From assembly GCA_037157565.1 (NCBI GenBank), contig JAZHRO010000014.1, positions 97,743,501 through 97,807,500 on the forward strand: 64,000 nt of DNA, read 5' to 3'. The DNA is from Thalassia testudinum (taxonomy: Eukaryota; Streptophyta; Magnoliopsida; Alismatales; Hydrocharitaceae). The notes under the pieces were generated by a model. The model searched no databases. It had not been told where the DNA came from and saw only the letters and a list, made by a program, of their open reading frames with translations. This document shows positions 8,596 to 20,142 of the stretch, piece after piece (position 1 is the stretch's first letter; each line of letters begins with the position of its first letter). The translations under genes were made by a program, and so were the position numbers.

Positions 8596-10605
8596 ATGTT
8601 CGGTAGGTGGTCCTTAAGACCATCCTTAAGACCTCCTTTAGAAATTCACTCTCACCGAGGCCAAACCTTGACACCCTTATTTGTGTAACAACCTTACCAC
8701 ATAAACCTGTCATCTGATTCAGAACCAAGTTCGCCTTCTTCTTCCATCATGGCACAACCCATTGAAGAAGAGAACAACCTTGAGCACTGGCTTCAGCACC
8801 TGACTGATCTCTTCCAAAACGTTGTAAACCCACCACAGTGACCAATGATGCAAGATCACTATAATCCCGCTGCAGTGGCAATCGAGCCTCGAGTCCGAAT
8901 CTCAGTTGGAGGTCCTGATTCTGAACTCAAGCCCAATATGATTCATACCATACCAAAGTTTCATGGGCTTAACTCCGAGGATCCATTCCAGCACATTAAA
9001 CAACTCAAGCATCTGGCCCAGACCCTCAGGTTAGATCCACCAAATCGAGATATTCCGCTCATGAAAATGTTTTCTTTCTTCCTCTTGGACAAGGCTGCTC
9101 ATTGGTATCAAACTCAGACTCATCTGATCAACACATGGGATGAACTTCAGTCCGAACTTTTGAAAAAGTTCTTTCCCGTTGGCCGGACGAATGCCTTACA
9201 CCACTAGATCACCCATTTCACTCAACAAACGAGAGAACCTCTTCACGAAGCATGGGACCGATTCTTAGATCTCATGCGAAAGTGCCCCCATCACGAAGTT
9301 CCTAAATGGGAACAAGTCTAATCCTTTTACCAGGGACTCCGTGAAGACATTCGATTATTCGTCAATGCAACGTGCGGAGGAAACATCATTGGTGAACATG
9401 ATGACACAGTATGGGAGATTCTCGAAAACATGTGCGAGAACTCCATCAATAATGACTCCATGGGCTTATTCGATAGGACAAATGCCCATGCATCGATGAA
9501 TCTAAGGGGGGCACATGAGACGCGGGACCTGTCCACATCCGTTGACTTGGAACTAATGACTAGTCGGTTGGACAAGGTTTCCATCATAGAGAAGAAGGTG
9601 GACGAGCTAACTCGACATCTGCAGCAAGTCACCTCTATGTAGAACTCTTTTGCACGGCAACCTCTGGCAAGGGAAACTGTGCAAAACATCTATCACCAAT
9701 CTTCTCAGGGGATGGACCCGTATCCACCCTCATCTGACTCTCGGACCGGTGTGACCTCCGATCCACTCTTTTCGAGTTGGGGGAACTCTGAACCCTCCTA
9801 TTCTGACTTTCCTGAGGTTCCTCAGACCTGCGAGGACCTCAATGCCATCCAGAATGATCCATTCTCCAATACCTACAACCCTGGATGGTGAAATCATCCT
9901 AACTTTCAGTGGACGGGAAATTCTCAGACTGAAAGACCACCTTATCAGCCCAGTCCACAAGCTCCTCCTCCAAATTAGTCGCCTCAACCTCGGCCCAATC
10001 CCACCTATCAATCCGAGACAAACCAGGATCAAATGACTCCTATCCTTCAAGCATTGGCTGACATTCAAAAGACGAATGCGGCAATGCAAAAAGAGCACAA
10101 GGACAAGATCACAGAGGTTTGCAATCAACTAGCCCAGATGGCTAATTCTCGCCAACCTGGCACCCTTCCATCGCAACCTCTACCAAACCCAAATAACGTG
10201 CCAACCTAGAGGCGCATTATGAACCCAAATTCTGGCCACGCACATTTGATTTATTAGGCCCCTACTTCTCCATCACCAGACGAGATGGAAGCTTCGACAT
10301 CTTATGTAGGATTTCAACAGCAACCACCCCTCTTACCAAACCCAACCCAAAACCAGGCAGGATTAAACTCCGTAACAACTCGTAGTGGTAAAGCAGCCCA
10401 ACACCCACATTATCCGAACCACTCCAAGCCTGGTAGTAGCCAAAACCCTAGGATAGTTATCCAGGATACCCCTGTCCCAGATCAAGAACCTGGACCTATT
10501 CTAGAGGAACCAACTAGGATTCCATTTCCTGAGGTCGTGACCAAAGGAAAAAGGACAACCAAACCAGTGGCTCCCGAGGAGGATCTGGTCAATCTCTTTG
10601 AATAG
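8596..10605 (+). pseudogene. gag: gag pseudogene of element B (Athila type)
   Basis: The frame from ATG 8596 (MFGRWSL) carries MAQPIEEENNLEHWL at 8749 and then the Gag core at 8845-9207 (FSFFLLDKAAHWYQTQ, LKKFFPVGRTNA). The core continues to the helical part near 9430-9640 and the NTYNPGW motif near 9870 that is typical of Athila Gag. 10285-10605 encodes a Pro-rich C-terminal part with SVTTRSGKA. Stops interrupt the frame near 8839, 9205, 9319, 9640, 9889 and elsewhere. I see no CCHC zinc knuckle. Gag would form the particle that packages the RNA. Confidence 0.8.
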
Positions 10606-11427
10606 GTCCAAATAAACATCCCCTTGATGGATGCAATTCGCCACGTACCGGCTTACGCAAGATTCCTGAAAGACGTATGTACACCTAAACGTAAGCCATG
10701 AACCAAGAGTGGGAATTCGATCGTACTGTCAGAGCAAGCCATCTCTGTAATCTTGACTAAACTCCCACCCAAGGCTAAAGACCCAAGAACTCCCTTCATT
10801 TCTTGTAAAATTGGTGAAACCCAATTTGATAGAGCCTTGCTAGACCTAGGTGCCTCCATAAATCTAATACCTACATCCCTCCTTGAACACCTTGAAGAGT
10901 CCGAACTTAAACCGACTGAGGTGGCATTGCAGTTAACCGATCGATCCATCAAGTCACCTAAAGGAATACTTGAGGATGTCATTGTTAGGGTACGAGATTT
11001 CTACTTCCCGGTGGATTTCATAGTTCTGGATATGGACGCACCTAAGAACCCAAGGGACACACCAATCATATTATGGAGACCTTTTTTGGTCACTGCTAGG
11101 GCCAACATAAACTGTGAAGAGGGCCAAATATAATTAAAATTTGGGAATCAAACTCTGAAGATCGGCATCTTTAAGGCCCAACAAGGGATTAATTGTAGGG
11201 TTATAGAGCAAATATGTGATATCAGAGACGTGGATGATGAATCGCATACAGAGGACAACCTGATTATCCCTGATCAACCATTAGAAGATCAAAACCCGCA
11301 AACAGAGGAGTATGAACCTAATCTAGACACACCCATGACTCCGACCCTTGTTCTTGATACAAACCCCGAACCACCCATTGCTGCTGATAATCCTGTCATG
11401 GAACTCAAGCCCTTCCTAAGCATCTGA
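10606..11427 (+). pseudogene. Retropepsin-like protease region of element B
   Basis: Same frame as gag. The open stretch 10753-11133 has the aspartic protease core: DLGASINLIP (catalytic Asp in DLGA, as in the other Athila copies here) and later PIIL.RPFL, the flap-distal strand. 11230-11427 is an acidic linker to RT. A stop at about 11131 breaks the frame. It would cleave the Gag-Pol polyprotein. Confidence 0.8.
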
Positions 11428-12440
11428 AGCCCATCTTTTTGGGTTCCAATCAGACGTTTCCTGTGATTGTCAACTCCCAACTCACACTTGATCAGGAATC
11501 TCGTTTGATTGCTATTCTCCAGCAACATCGTAGTGCCATTGAATGGACTCTCGATGACTTGACTAGCATAAGCCCCTCGCACTGCACACATCGAATTTGG
11601 ACAGAAGAGGGCGCACGACCTTCACGATAGATGCAGAGACATTTAAACCCTATCCTGCAGGAGGTCGTGGAAAAGGAGATCATCAAGTGGTTAGATGCAG
11701 CGATCATCTACCCGATCTTCGACAGTCGCTGGGTGAGTCCAATCTAGGTTGTGCCTAAGAAGGCCGAACTCACCATCATCACGACTGAAATCAGAGAGGT
11801 CATTCCTACCCGAATAGCAAACTCATGGAGAGTCTGCATTGATTACAGAAGACTCAATTCCTCCACGAAGAAAAACCATTTCCCACTACCGTTTATTGAT
11901 CAGATCCTCAAGAAACTAGCGGGAACTTGGTTCTTCTGCTTTCTTGACGGGTACTTCGGTTACAACTAGGTGGCAATCCATCTAGAAGACCAAGAAAAGA
12001 CCACGTTCACCTACCCCTTCGGGACGTACATGTTTCGAAGGATACCTTTCTGTCTCTGTAATGCACCCGCGACCTTTCAACGGTGCATGCTTGCCATATT
12101 CTCAGATATGTTAGGTGATTATCTGGAAGTCTTCATGGATGACTTTTCAGTTTTTGGAGCATCATTTGACGATTGCCGCCAGCTCTTGGTCCAAATACTC
12201 AGGCGGTGCATCGATGTGAATTTGGTTCTTTCCTGGGAAAAGAGCCATTTCATGGTGCCTGAGGGAATCGTCCTACGACATCTAATCTCGAAGAAAGGCA
12301 TCCAAGTCAATCGAGCTAAGGTTAACTTGATTTCCAAGCTCCCTATGCCTAGCTCGATCAAGGACATCCGATATTTTTGGGGTACATCGACTTTTACCGT
12401 CGATTTATCCCCGATTTTTCAAAAATCGTGCACCACCTGA
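11428..12440 (+). pseudogene. Reverse transcriptase region of element B
   Basis: The reading frame changes here relative to the protease. Motifs in order: PIFDSRWVSPI, VPKKAELT, WRVCIDYRRLNSS, HFPLPFIDQIL, FCFLDGY, a stop at about 11968, then FTYPFGTYMFRRIPFCLCNAPATFQRCM and the catalytic EVFMDDFSVFG (about 12127-12160). RT would copy the RNA to cDNA inside the particle. A further frame change and stop follow near 12440. Confidence 0.85.
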
Positions 12441-12910
12441 CTACTCTTCTCTCCAAGGATGTGCCTTTTGAAATTTCCAAGGAATGCACTCAAGCATTTG
12501 AGATCCTTCGTGACTGAGTCACCCAAGCCCCGATCCTACAGTCCCCTGATTGGTCTCAACCCTTTAAGATCATGTGCGATGCATCTGACTTCACTGTAGG
12601 TGCAGTTTTGGGGCAGAAAATTTATGGGAAACCCGTGGTCATTTACTATGCTAGCAAAACACTAGACGAGGCTCAGCATAACTACACGGTTACTGAGAAA
12701 GAGCTATTGGCTATAGTATTTGCCCTAGAAAAATTCAGATCATACCTCCTGGGTTCCCGTGTTATCATATACTCGGATCACACAGCTATGAGGCATCTCC
12801 TTACAAAGAAGGATGAGAACCTCGATTAATCTGATGGATCTTGCTGTTGCAATAATTTTACCTCAAGATTCGTGACAAAGAGGGAAAGCAAAATGTGGTA
12901 GCTGATCACT
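12441..12910 (+). pseudogene. RNase H region of element B
   Basis: 12572-12829 reads MCDASDFTVGAVLGQ, VIYYASKTL, NY.VTEKELLAIVFALEKFRSYLLGS and YSDHTAMRHL. These are the catalytic DASD, ELLA (Glu) and SDH motifs of Ty3/gypsy RNase H. It is in a third frame relative to RT. VVADHSS, which normally links to integrase, follows near 12895. Confidence 0.8.
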
Positions 12911-13080
12911 CGTCCAGCCTTTCTTCTGAAATAATTGACCCTTCTGGACCCATCACAGAACACTTTCCTGATGAGCACCTCCTGACTATCAATACAGGGC
13001 TTCCATGGTTCGCAGATACAGTGAACTACCTGGCATCACATCAAATCCAATCCGATTAGCCAAAGGCCAAGAAGGACAAA

Positions 13081-14237
13081 TTGCATTCCGATGCCAAGTA
13101 TTACCTGTGGGAAGACCCGTATCTATTCCGCATTGGTGCTGATCAAATAATTCGACGGTGTGTCGCGGAAGTAGAAATCAAAGACATACTCTCCTTTTGC
13201 CATGACCAAGCATGCGGTGGACATTTCTCAGGACACAAAACCACATCAAAAGTCCTCCAATGTGCCTTTTACTGGCCCACAATTTTCAAGGACGCATACG
13301 ATCACTGTAAGGCATGTACCTGTTGCCAGACCTTGGGCAACATGAGCCATCGAGACATGATGCCTCTACAAAAAATCTTGGTATGCTAAATTTTTGACAT
13401 TTGGGGGATCGATTTTATGGGACCCTTCCCTATCTCGGATGGCTTCGAATACATCTTACTCACCGTTGACTACGTGTCCAAGTTGATAGAAGCCATTTCG
13501 ACCCGAACCATTAATCATAAGGTTGTTATCAGATTCATTCATCAAAACATCTTCTCAAGGTTCGGGATCCTACGAGCAATAATTTTCAATGAAGGGACCC
13601 ATTTTACAAACGCTCAGTTCAGGTCACTGATGACCAAATACGGGGTGTCACATCAAATCTCTACTCCTTACCAACCCCAAACCAATGGTCTACCTGAGCT
13701 ATCAAACTGAGAGATCAAGAAAATCCTCCAGGTTACTGTTTGACCTGACAAGAAGGATTGGTCATCTTGGCTTCCGGAAGCATAGTGGGCCTATAGGCCT
13801 GCCGACAAGACCCAATTAGGTATGTCTCCCTTCCGACTGGTGTACGGGAAGGCATGTCACCTCCTCATCGAATTGGCGCATAAAGCCTATTGGGCAGTAT
13901 GGAATTGCAACTTAGATCTTTCTAAGGCTGGAACCCATAGAAGGCTTCAAATAGGCGAGATCAATGAATTATGCCATGACGAATATGAGAACTCACGAAT
14001 TTACAAAGAACAGGTTAAAGCTTTTCATGACAAACACTTTTCTAGAAAGATCTTTCATCCTGGTCAAAAGGTTTTACTCTTTGATGCCCGACTCAAATTA
14101 TTCCTAGGAAAGCTACGATCTAAGTGGGTCTAACCTTACCTAGTCCAACAAATCTTTGGAAATGGAGCCATTGAAATCAGCCCACTCGACCACGATTCCG
14201 AACCATTTGTTGTGAACGGTCAGAGACTCAAACCGTT
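13081..14237 (+). pseudogene. Integrase region of element B, cut by element D
   Basis: The HHCC zinc-binding part lies at 13195-13330 (H..ACGGHFSGH and C.ACTCCQ). The core starts at IDFMGPFP (first catalytic Asp, about 13410). The second motif reads NEGTHF, where B has Asn instead of the catalytic Asp of [22 protein letters not shown] supplies the Glu. 13822-14133 (MSPFRLVYGKACHL...) is the usual Athila C-terminal part. Stops lie at about 13388, 13708 and 14131. The reading frame is split by D at 14238 and resumes at 21663. Confidence 0.85.
14233..14237. other. Left target-site duplication of element D (CCGTT)
   Basis: Pairs with CCATT at 21663-21667 (one mismatch). Joining the flanks gives a sequence collinear with the uninterrupted H copy (reverse strand near 49165), which supports these exact ends. 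Confidence 0.75.
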
Positions 14238-15733
14238 TGATGTAAACACATTTGTTGAGGGTAAAATGCCTATTCATGCATGTTCCTAGGCTTAGATTTA
14301 CATTTCATGTTATAAATATTGCGTGGCATGCATCATTCTGCATTTAGAGTAGTTGTATATAATATAGGTTAATTGCATCTTATTTATGGTTAGGAGAGAA
14401 GCATATTTATTTCGGAGTCTCGGATTGACAATTCAGCCATACGGATCTGATCGAGACGACAATCGGAGTCCAACGCCTCTGAAATCACCTCGATCAGAGT
14501 CCTGTAGTACCATATGCATTCCGAGGAAGATCAATGGCCAAGGGACTAGGAGACATAATTCGGAGCTCCAAATGATAAATCTGACCATGCGGATGGATTC
14601 AGGTCGACGATCGCAGCCTAACGATGCAAAAATCGACTCAATCCGACCCCGGTAGCTGCCCCTACAACACGAAGAAGATGGACAGCCCAGACTGCGCCAC
14701 GTGGCGCAACCCAGGCTGCTATCACAGCACGCAGCACCGCACGTGCATAGCAGCGTGGGTGTGCGTGCGGGCGTGCAGCGCCAGCATGTGGGCGCGGGCA
14801 CGCACGACAAGGCTGGAGCGGCGCCAGCACAGCGTGTGGTGGACTACAGCGATGCATGAGCTGGACTTACAGCGATGCTTACAGCCGTCGGTAATTCATC
14901 GCATGCCAGCAGAGCCAGCTGTGGGTGCCAGCAGGCATGAGCTGGCTACAGCAATGTTTCCAATGACGGTCTGAATGTCACTAATGGTCCCATACATTTT
15001 TGCCTCTTCTCCACCACTATAAAAGGACCTATACCCCCTCCATTCCAAGCCATCTCTACCTACTCTACTCCCACCTGCTCCCAAGCTCTAGCAAGCCTAC
15101 CAACACTCCATTAGAGCTTGTTCTCAAGCTCCTAAGGTGGCTATTAGTGTAGCGAACCTCTGCCCCACCAAATACTCCTTCAACTTCCCATCTCCCTTCA
15201 TATGTCACCTTGGAGTTGTCCTCCCACCTCCATTCCGATAGCAAATCACTTCCGTCTTCTCACCTCCATTTCAGAGCTACGCCAAAGCTTTCCTCAACCC
15301 GATGTCCTCCAGCATCTCACCTCCGTCGTCCCGCTCCTCACCTCCTTCATTCGAGCTTCCACCAAGCGCCGTCGTCTCACCGAGCAACCGATTCGGGAGA
15401 TTTCCTCTCACCTCCCTCTCTTTTTTTGCTTTTATATTTCATTATAATCGACATTGGATTGACATATATATCATATTTGTTTCATCTCTATCTTGTGATA
15501 CGCTTTCTTGATTTCCTTTATTTCAAAAGTACAAAAAAAAATCAAAACACTAAAATACCAAAAAGAAACGAAATGAAATGCGATTTTCAATAAAGTAAAC
15601 ATCACCTCCCTGTGTTCGACCTGGGACTCCCTTGGAGTTTCAGTATAAATTTTATTTGATCGACATGTTTTGCAACTACGATGACAGGTTACTTGTAACC
15701 TCGATTTCTAAACACGCGAAACACGCACGACCA
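14238..15733 (+). repeat. 5' LTR of element D (1496 bp)
   Basis: Starts TGATGTAAACACATTTG and ends CACGACCA before the PBS. It contains TATAAAA at 15018-15024, the CTCCCTGTGTTCGACCTGGG block (15606-15625) and a C/T-rich transcribed stretch. Small frames inside it are not genes. Confidence 0.88.
15018..15024 (+). promoter_or_regulatory. TATA box of the element D 5' LTR
   Basis: ACTATAAAAGGACC in the 5' LTR. The matching place in the 3' LTR (about 20947) reads ACAATGAAAGGACC, so only the 5' copy keeps the box. Confidence 0.65.
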
Positions 15734-15736
15734 TTT

Positions 15737-15754
15737 TGGTGCCGTTGCCGAGGA
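15737..15754 (+). other. Primer-binding site of element D (tRNA-Asp type)
   Basis: TGGTGCCGTTGCCGAGGA, three bases after the LTR end. It differs by two changes from the exact site in F. Confidence 0.8.
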
Positions 15755-16996
15755 GGCAACGGAATTTACTCTATTGTTTATTGTGTTTCTTTGCATTTAC
15801 ATAGCACTAACCCTACTTGTCTTTGATCTACTATCTTGCAGGTACCCTAGCATGGAGATCCATGTGGAGTAGACTGGAGTAAAGTACAGGTAGAGTGTTT
15901 TGTAAGTGTTCCCCACACCACCCCCACCATAGTTTTCATTCCATAACCGAATAAGTCAAACCTAAATCAACTTAGGTGCTTTTTATGAACCCTAGGATAG
16001 ATTTGGTTATTTGTTTGCCACCTCCACTCACCTCACCATCCACATAAATAAAAATAAAAAAATAAAAAAAGTGTTATCTAATTGTGGGATTTTCTGTAAG
16101 CTACACAGTTAACACCCACAACTTCTCACCCTAAGGCACACAATCACATCGATTCTACCACTTAACCGGGATCTGACCTGTGGACCCGGTACACTTAATT
16201 CAACACACAAATAAGTGAGTAGAAATCTGAATAGGTAAAAAATTTATGTGTGCCTTAACTAAGTGGTGCAATAGGCCAATTGATTGAACTGTTTGGGCCG
16301 CACCACTTAAGATAAAAGCGATTCATCAAGTAGCTTGCCCCTTAGGGTTGATTCTTAGGGCTAAATCAGGCACTCCACATTTTTTTCTTTGATTTCTAAA
16401 GGAATATATCATCACCAATGCTTGCAAAACTTGGAGTGTTTTCTTAAACTTGATTGAATATACCTAAGATTAAACCCTAAAAGCTACTAAACAAGGTTGA
16501 ACTCTAAAAGACACATCATCAGATAACCTTGTTTGCAAACCCTGGTTGTGCACGCACACACATTTTAACTAATCATTAAGAGCACAACCCATCTAAAAGG
16601 CCCATCACATTCCTGAAGCACCATTGTCCCAAGCCTAACTAAAATTGATTAGATGTTGGCCCTAAAGACTGGTTCGCTCATCGGGATCCAGATTGAGATT
16701 ATTCACGATTAACCTGCTTATACTAGTTAATCTGATGTCTAGCTAGGGGAGTAGCGTCAAACGACCACGGCTGGGGGGTACACTAGGAACCGGAGGCACA
16801 AGCCAAAGGAAGAACCTTCTCCCCAGTCCCTCCTTCTAACTGGTTGGATTGCCTGGACAAAAGTAGAGTAAATCGTCTATAATCTTAGGATGGATTTTGA
16901 GAGTTTGTAGACCTTTAGGCTACCCAAACTAAGGACAAGCTTGTATTTTTTTGTTGTAGGGCTCCTTTCTTTTCTGATTTCCCTCCTTACTTCACC
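15755..16996 (+). other. 5' leader of element D
   Basis: About 1.2 kb of AT-rich sequence with no credible ORF. It corresponds to the long untranslated leader of Athila-type elements. Confidence 0.6.
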
Positions 16997-17740
16997 ATGT
17001 ACACTTCCACATCGTACACACATTTCACATCCTATCCTCCTACCACCACTTACCCCCAAGATGATTACTATCCCAACTTAACTTGTAATTATCCATCCAC
17101 TAGCCAGGATGACTTTGATTGGGGATATGAATCCGGACCTCAGTGTCCAGGGCCTAACCCTGGATGACAAGACTATGATTATTATCCTTCCCAGAGCTAT
17201 AATGATTATGGATCTCCATCCTTTGATGCCCAAACCAACTCGATCTACAATCAGGAAGGATATCATGATTATAACACCTACCCTCTCCAATATTCCACTG
17301 AATATAGGTCGCCACCATCCTTTGAACAACCTAGAATGACCTACTACCAAGGAGGAACCCGAGAACCTCGACATCTTGACTCCCCTAGATTTAACCTGAA
17401 CCCACCCAAACCTGAACCGAACTAGTCAGTTCAGGTGAACCAGATCTAGGATAGGGTGTTGGCTAATTTGAGGAACACTATACAATCTTTAGAAGCTCAG
17501 CCAACACCATGCACTGAAGCACTGGAGCCTATGATCAAAATGATTGATGAACTTAATAGTTCTCTATTGGATTTGCTCCAAAGTGTTAGGGATAGGGACT
17601 TGGGTGAGTTCCTTCTTGGGAAATTGTTGACGTTGAGGATGAAATTTGTGGTTGCACTAGTCAAATCTTGGGATGATTCTCAAGATGAACCCCCTCAGGA
17701 GAGCCAATGTCTGAACTCGCTTAGGCGCTTGTCGAGGGGG
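16997..17740 (+). pseudogene. N-terminal part of the element D reading frame (Tyr/Pro-rich)
   Basis: From ATG 16997 the frame encodes a Tyr-, Pro-, Asp- and Ser-rich region (MYTSTSYTHF, QDDYYPN, YDYYPSQSYNDYGSP) and then a leucine-rich helical stretch (NLRNTIQSLEAQ, MIKMIDELNSSLLDLLQSVRD, about 17464-17600). TGA at about 17165 and TAG at about 17423 and 17447 interrupt it; they fit CGA or CAG changed by C-to-T. A frame change near 17700-17740 links it to the acidic ORF below. I do not recognise the family. Confidence 0.55.
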
Positions 17741-17865
17741 ATACATTTTCAGAGACTGGGGATGACCAGGATGGGCTCGAGCAACCATTTGAGGATGAAC
17801 CAATTGATTCACCTGAGATCCCCGAGCTAGGGAGTGAGGAAAAATATGTCTCCACGGACCATGAA

Positions 17866-18705
17866 ATGACATATGATTTTGAGACATATATAAATGAGGA
17901 TCATCATTTCTTTGACTCTGAGGGTGAAGAATCTTTTGGTGAAGTCTCACTTGAACTTAAGGAAGAGGATTTTAGTGAGACAAATGGGCTTGAGGAATCT
18001 GACAAACCAGTTGATAGCCCAATTATTGAAGATTTGGATTCAGTTGGGGTTAACTTGGAGGATCTGAATCTTGATGATTCAATTAGTGACCCCAGTCCTC
18101 ATCTGCACCCCGAAGAGCTGACTTCTGAGATCTTTGTGCCCAAGTCAATCTTGATTCAGCCACAATTTCTGGACTTGGGAGAATCATATGGGGTGAATAA
18201 TATACTAGAGGTCCCGAAGCCTAAGCCCTTGATGTTGGAGGATAGAATTGTTGAAATAAAGATTTGGGAGGCTAATTCTGAGGGAAGTTTGATTTTTGAT
18301 ATAAGGGTACCTATTGACCTAAAATCACCTACTTTTTACCAGGACCCTTACGATATCTTTCACGTGCAACCTAAGCTCAAAATAACTGATTATTTTTCTG
18401 AGCTAAATGTTAAGTGTTCAACCGCACCTATTGAACCATCTTTACCCGTTGTCCGACACTTTAGTCATGGGTTGCACACTACTAAATCACAGGCCCAGCC
18501 CCGCAAACACAACAACCTTCGGTTCTGGGCAATTTTCATCCAGAACTTGAGAACCACTCGACCCTGGGGCATGGCTTTGCACCATAATCTCGTCCACGTC
18601 TGTGGACATCTTCTGCAGGCGGGTTTCAGGATCAATATTTTTTTTTTTATTCTGACCCACACTTGTGAATTCTCAATTTCTTCTTTGTTTGTATGTTATG
18701 CCTAG
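17866..18705 (+). CDS. Acidic ORF of element D, unknown protein (partial, decayed)
   Basis: 279 codons to TAG. The frame is also open upstream to about 17740, so the ATG at 17866 is probably internal. The first 110 residues are strongly acidic (DSEGEESFGEVSLELKEEDF, NLEDLNLDD). The end reads FWAIFIQN..TTRPWGMALHHNLVHVCGHLL, which resembles the ORF X tail of A and F (WWAPHLFIHI..PTRLIGFGLHH...NKHLV). The stop sits in CTAGCTGAAGGCATTAAACTTAG, the same block that ends ORF X. No catalytic motif is visible. Confidence 0.5.
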   Translation: MTYDFETYINEDHHFFDSEGEESFGEVSLELKEEDFSETNGLEESDKPVDSPIIEDLDSVGVNLEDLNLDDSISDPSPHLHPEELTSEIFVPKSILIQPQFLDLGESYGVNNILEVPKPKPLMLEDRIVEIKIWEANSEGSLIFDIRVPIDLKSPTFYQDPYDIFHVQPKLKITDYFSELNVKCSTAPIEPSLPVVRHFSHGLHTTKSQAQPRKHNNLRFWAIFIQNLRTTRPWGMALHHNLVHVCGHLLQAGFRINIFFFILTHTCEFSISSLFVCYA

Positions 18706-18823
18706 CTGAAGGCATTAAACTTAGTGCATGTGTATACACTCTTCTCTCTGCGGAGCTGACCGGATTTTCACGACACTCAGGTGATGTTCTATTTACTCTG
18801 CCCTTTTCATGTCTTTATTTTTA

Positions 18824-18860
18824 CAATGAGGACATTGCATCATTTAGGCATGGGGGGGTG
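18824..18860 (+). other. CAATG-AGGA-CATTG hairpin and internal polypurine-like tract (element D)
   Basis: Hairpin 18824-18837 followed by AGGCATGGGGGGGTG at 18846-18860, the same arrangement as in A, B, F, G and H. Confidence 0.55.
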
Positions 18861-20129
18861 GATAATGAATTCCTGAAATCATTATGTTAACTCCATAGAA
18901 TTTCTTTTAGTTTCTTATAAAATTAAAAAAAAATTGTAAATTTAAAAAAAAAAAATTTAAAAGAAAGAAATTAGGAAAAGAGAACTTACGCATTTGGAAG
19001 TTATTAACTTTAGGAAATGATACGATAGGACCTAAACACTTAGACTCTTCAGGTCTTCGGACTTAATTAGCCCGGGTGTCCACTCGAATGTGGATTTAGT
19101 CTCGAGTCTTCGCCAATTAAAATTTATTTTAATTGGGTAAATAATTTGGGATGATAAGTATGCGACTTATCAACCCACCCTCTGATTTAGGGGGACTTTA
19201 AGCCTAAGCATCTGCACACATTTTTTTGCACTGACTCACTTTTCGGTGATTTTTATGGAAATTGGGTAGCTAATGGACCGACTTGGGTGGTATGGCTAGC
19301 ATGTTGTCAATGGTAACAGCTAATCGACCAGTTGTCCAGAGCCCAGCCACAAGACCATTTTCATTTTACTACCTTTAGGTAAATCTTAGATCAAGGAAGC
19401 CACCTACTTATAAAAAAAAAAAAGAAACACTCAAAAAGAAAAGAAAAAAAAAAGAGAAAAAGAAAAGGAGAAAATAAAAAAACAAATAAAACCACACTTC
19501 ACCGCACGAGTATGGCTGGCAAGTTGTCGGTGGTAACAGCTCATCGGCTGATTGTCCAGAACCCAGCTCACAAAATAAATAAATAAATAAATGCACAATA
19601 ATTCCCAAAATACTTAGGGAAGAAGCGGGGAAGTAAAATAAACCAGGGAGATATACACTGGATTCACCCTTGTGTTGACCCCATAAATAAAAGTAGGGAG
19701 AAAGCTACCGATCGTAAAGATAAACCTTTAGGAAAGGTCACCTAGGGTCGTAGAAACCTGAAGTCGATCTTAACAGCCGTTTTGTGAGTCTATCACTTTT
19801 TCACAAAGATGCTAAGTACTTAGAATCATTTTCGAGTCTTGGGCAGGTCGGGTAGCCGTAAAAAGTTATCCTGGAACTCTCAAACTCCAAAAGTATAAAA
19901 AAATTTGAAAAGAAGAAAAATAAAAAAAAAATCTTCCCTTCTCAAATAAGGCGAGAACTTGGGCGGCCTACATTCTGGTAGACACTCGGGTACTGTTGAG
20001 TTTTCGTAGTTTAGGACCTTAGTTGAAATTTTCTATTATTAATAAACGACTTAGGCCTAAGTGATCTAATCCTAATTCCACTTTTATACAAAGCATATAG
20101 TTTAATTTTGCTAGGGACAAGCAAAAGAT
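18861..20129 (+). other. 3' non-coding region of element D
   Basis: No credible ORF. It holds poly-A-rich tracts (18920-18965, 19408-19490), a hairpin GATAAGT...ACTTATC near 19154-19172 in a block shared with G, and the duplicated motif listed separately. Confidence 0.6.
19291..19571 (+). repeat. Duplicated ~60-bp motif in the 3' region of element D
   Basis: Copies at 19291-19350 and 19511-19571 share TATGGCT.GCA.GTTGTC, TGGTAACAGCT and TTGTCCAGA.CCCAGC. Two copies of a related motif lie in the 3' region of G in the opposite orientation (40561-40619 and 40818-40876). Confidence 0.65.
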
Positions 20130-20142
20130 AGGCATGGGGGTA
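20130..20142 (+). other. Polypurine tract of element D
   Basis: AGGCATGGGGGTA directly before the 3' LTR. Identical to the tract of A. Confidence 0.8.

Noticed and set aside
14386..14655. 89-codon frame repeated at 20291-20560
   Set aside because: It lies in the two LTR copies of D upstream of the TATA box and is duplicated only because LTRs are duplicated.
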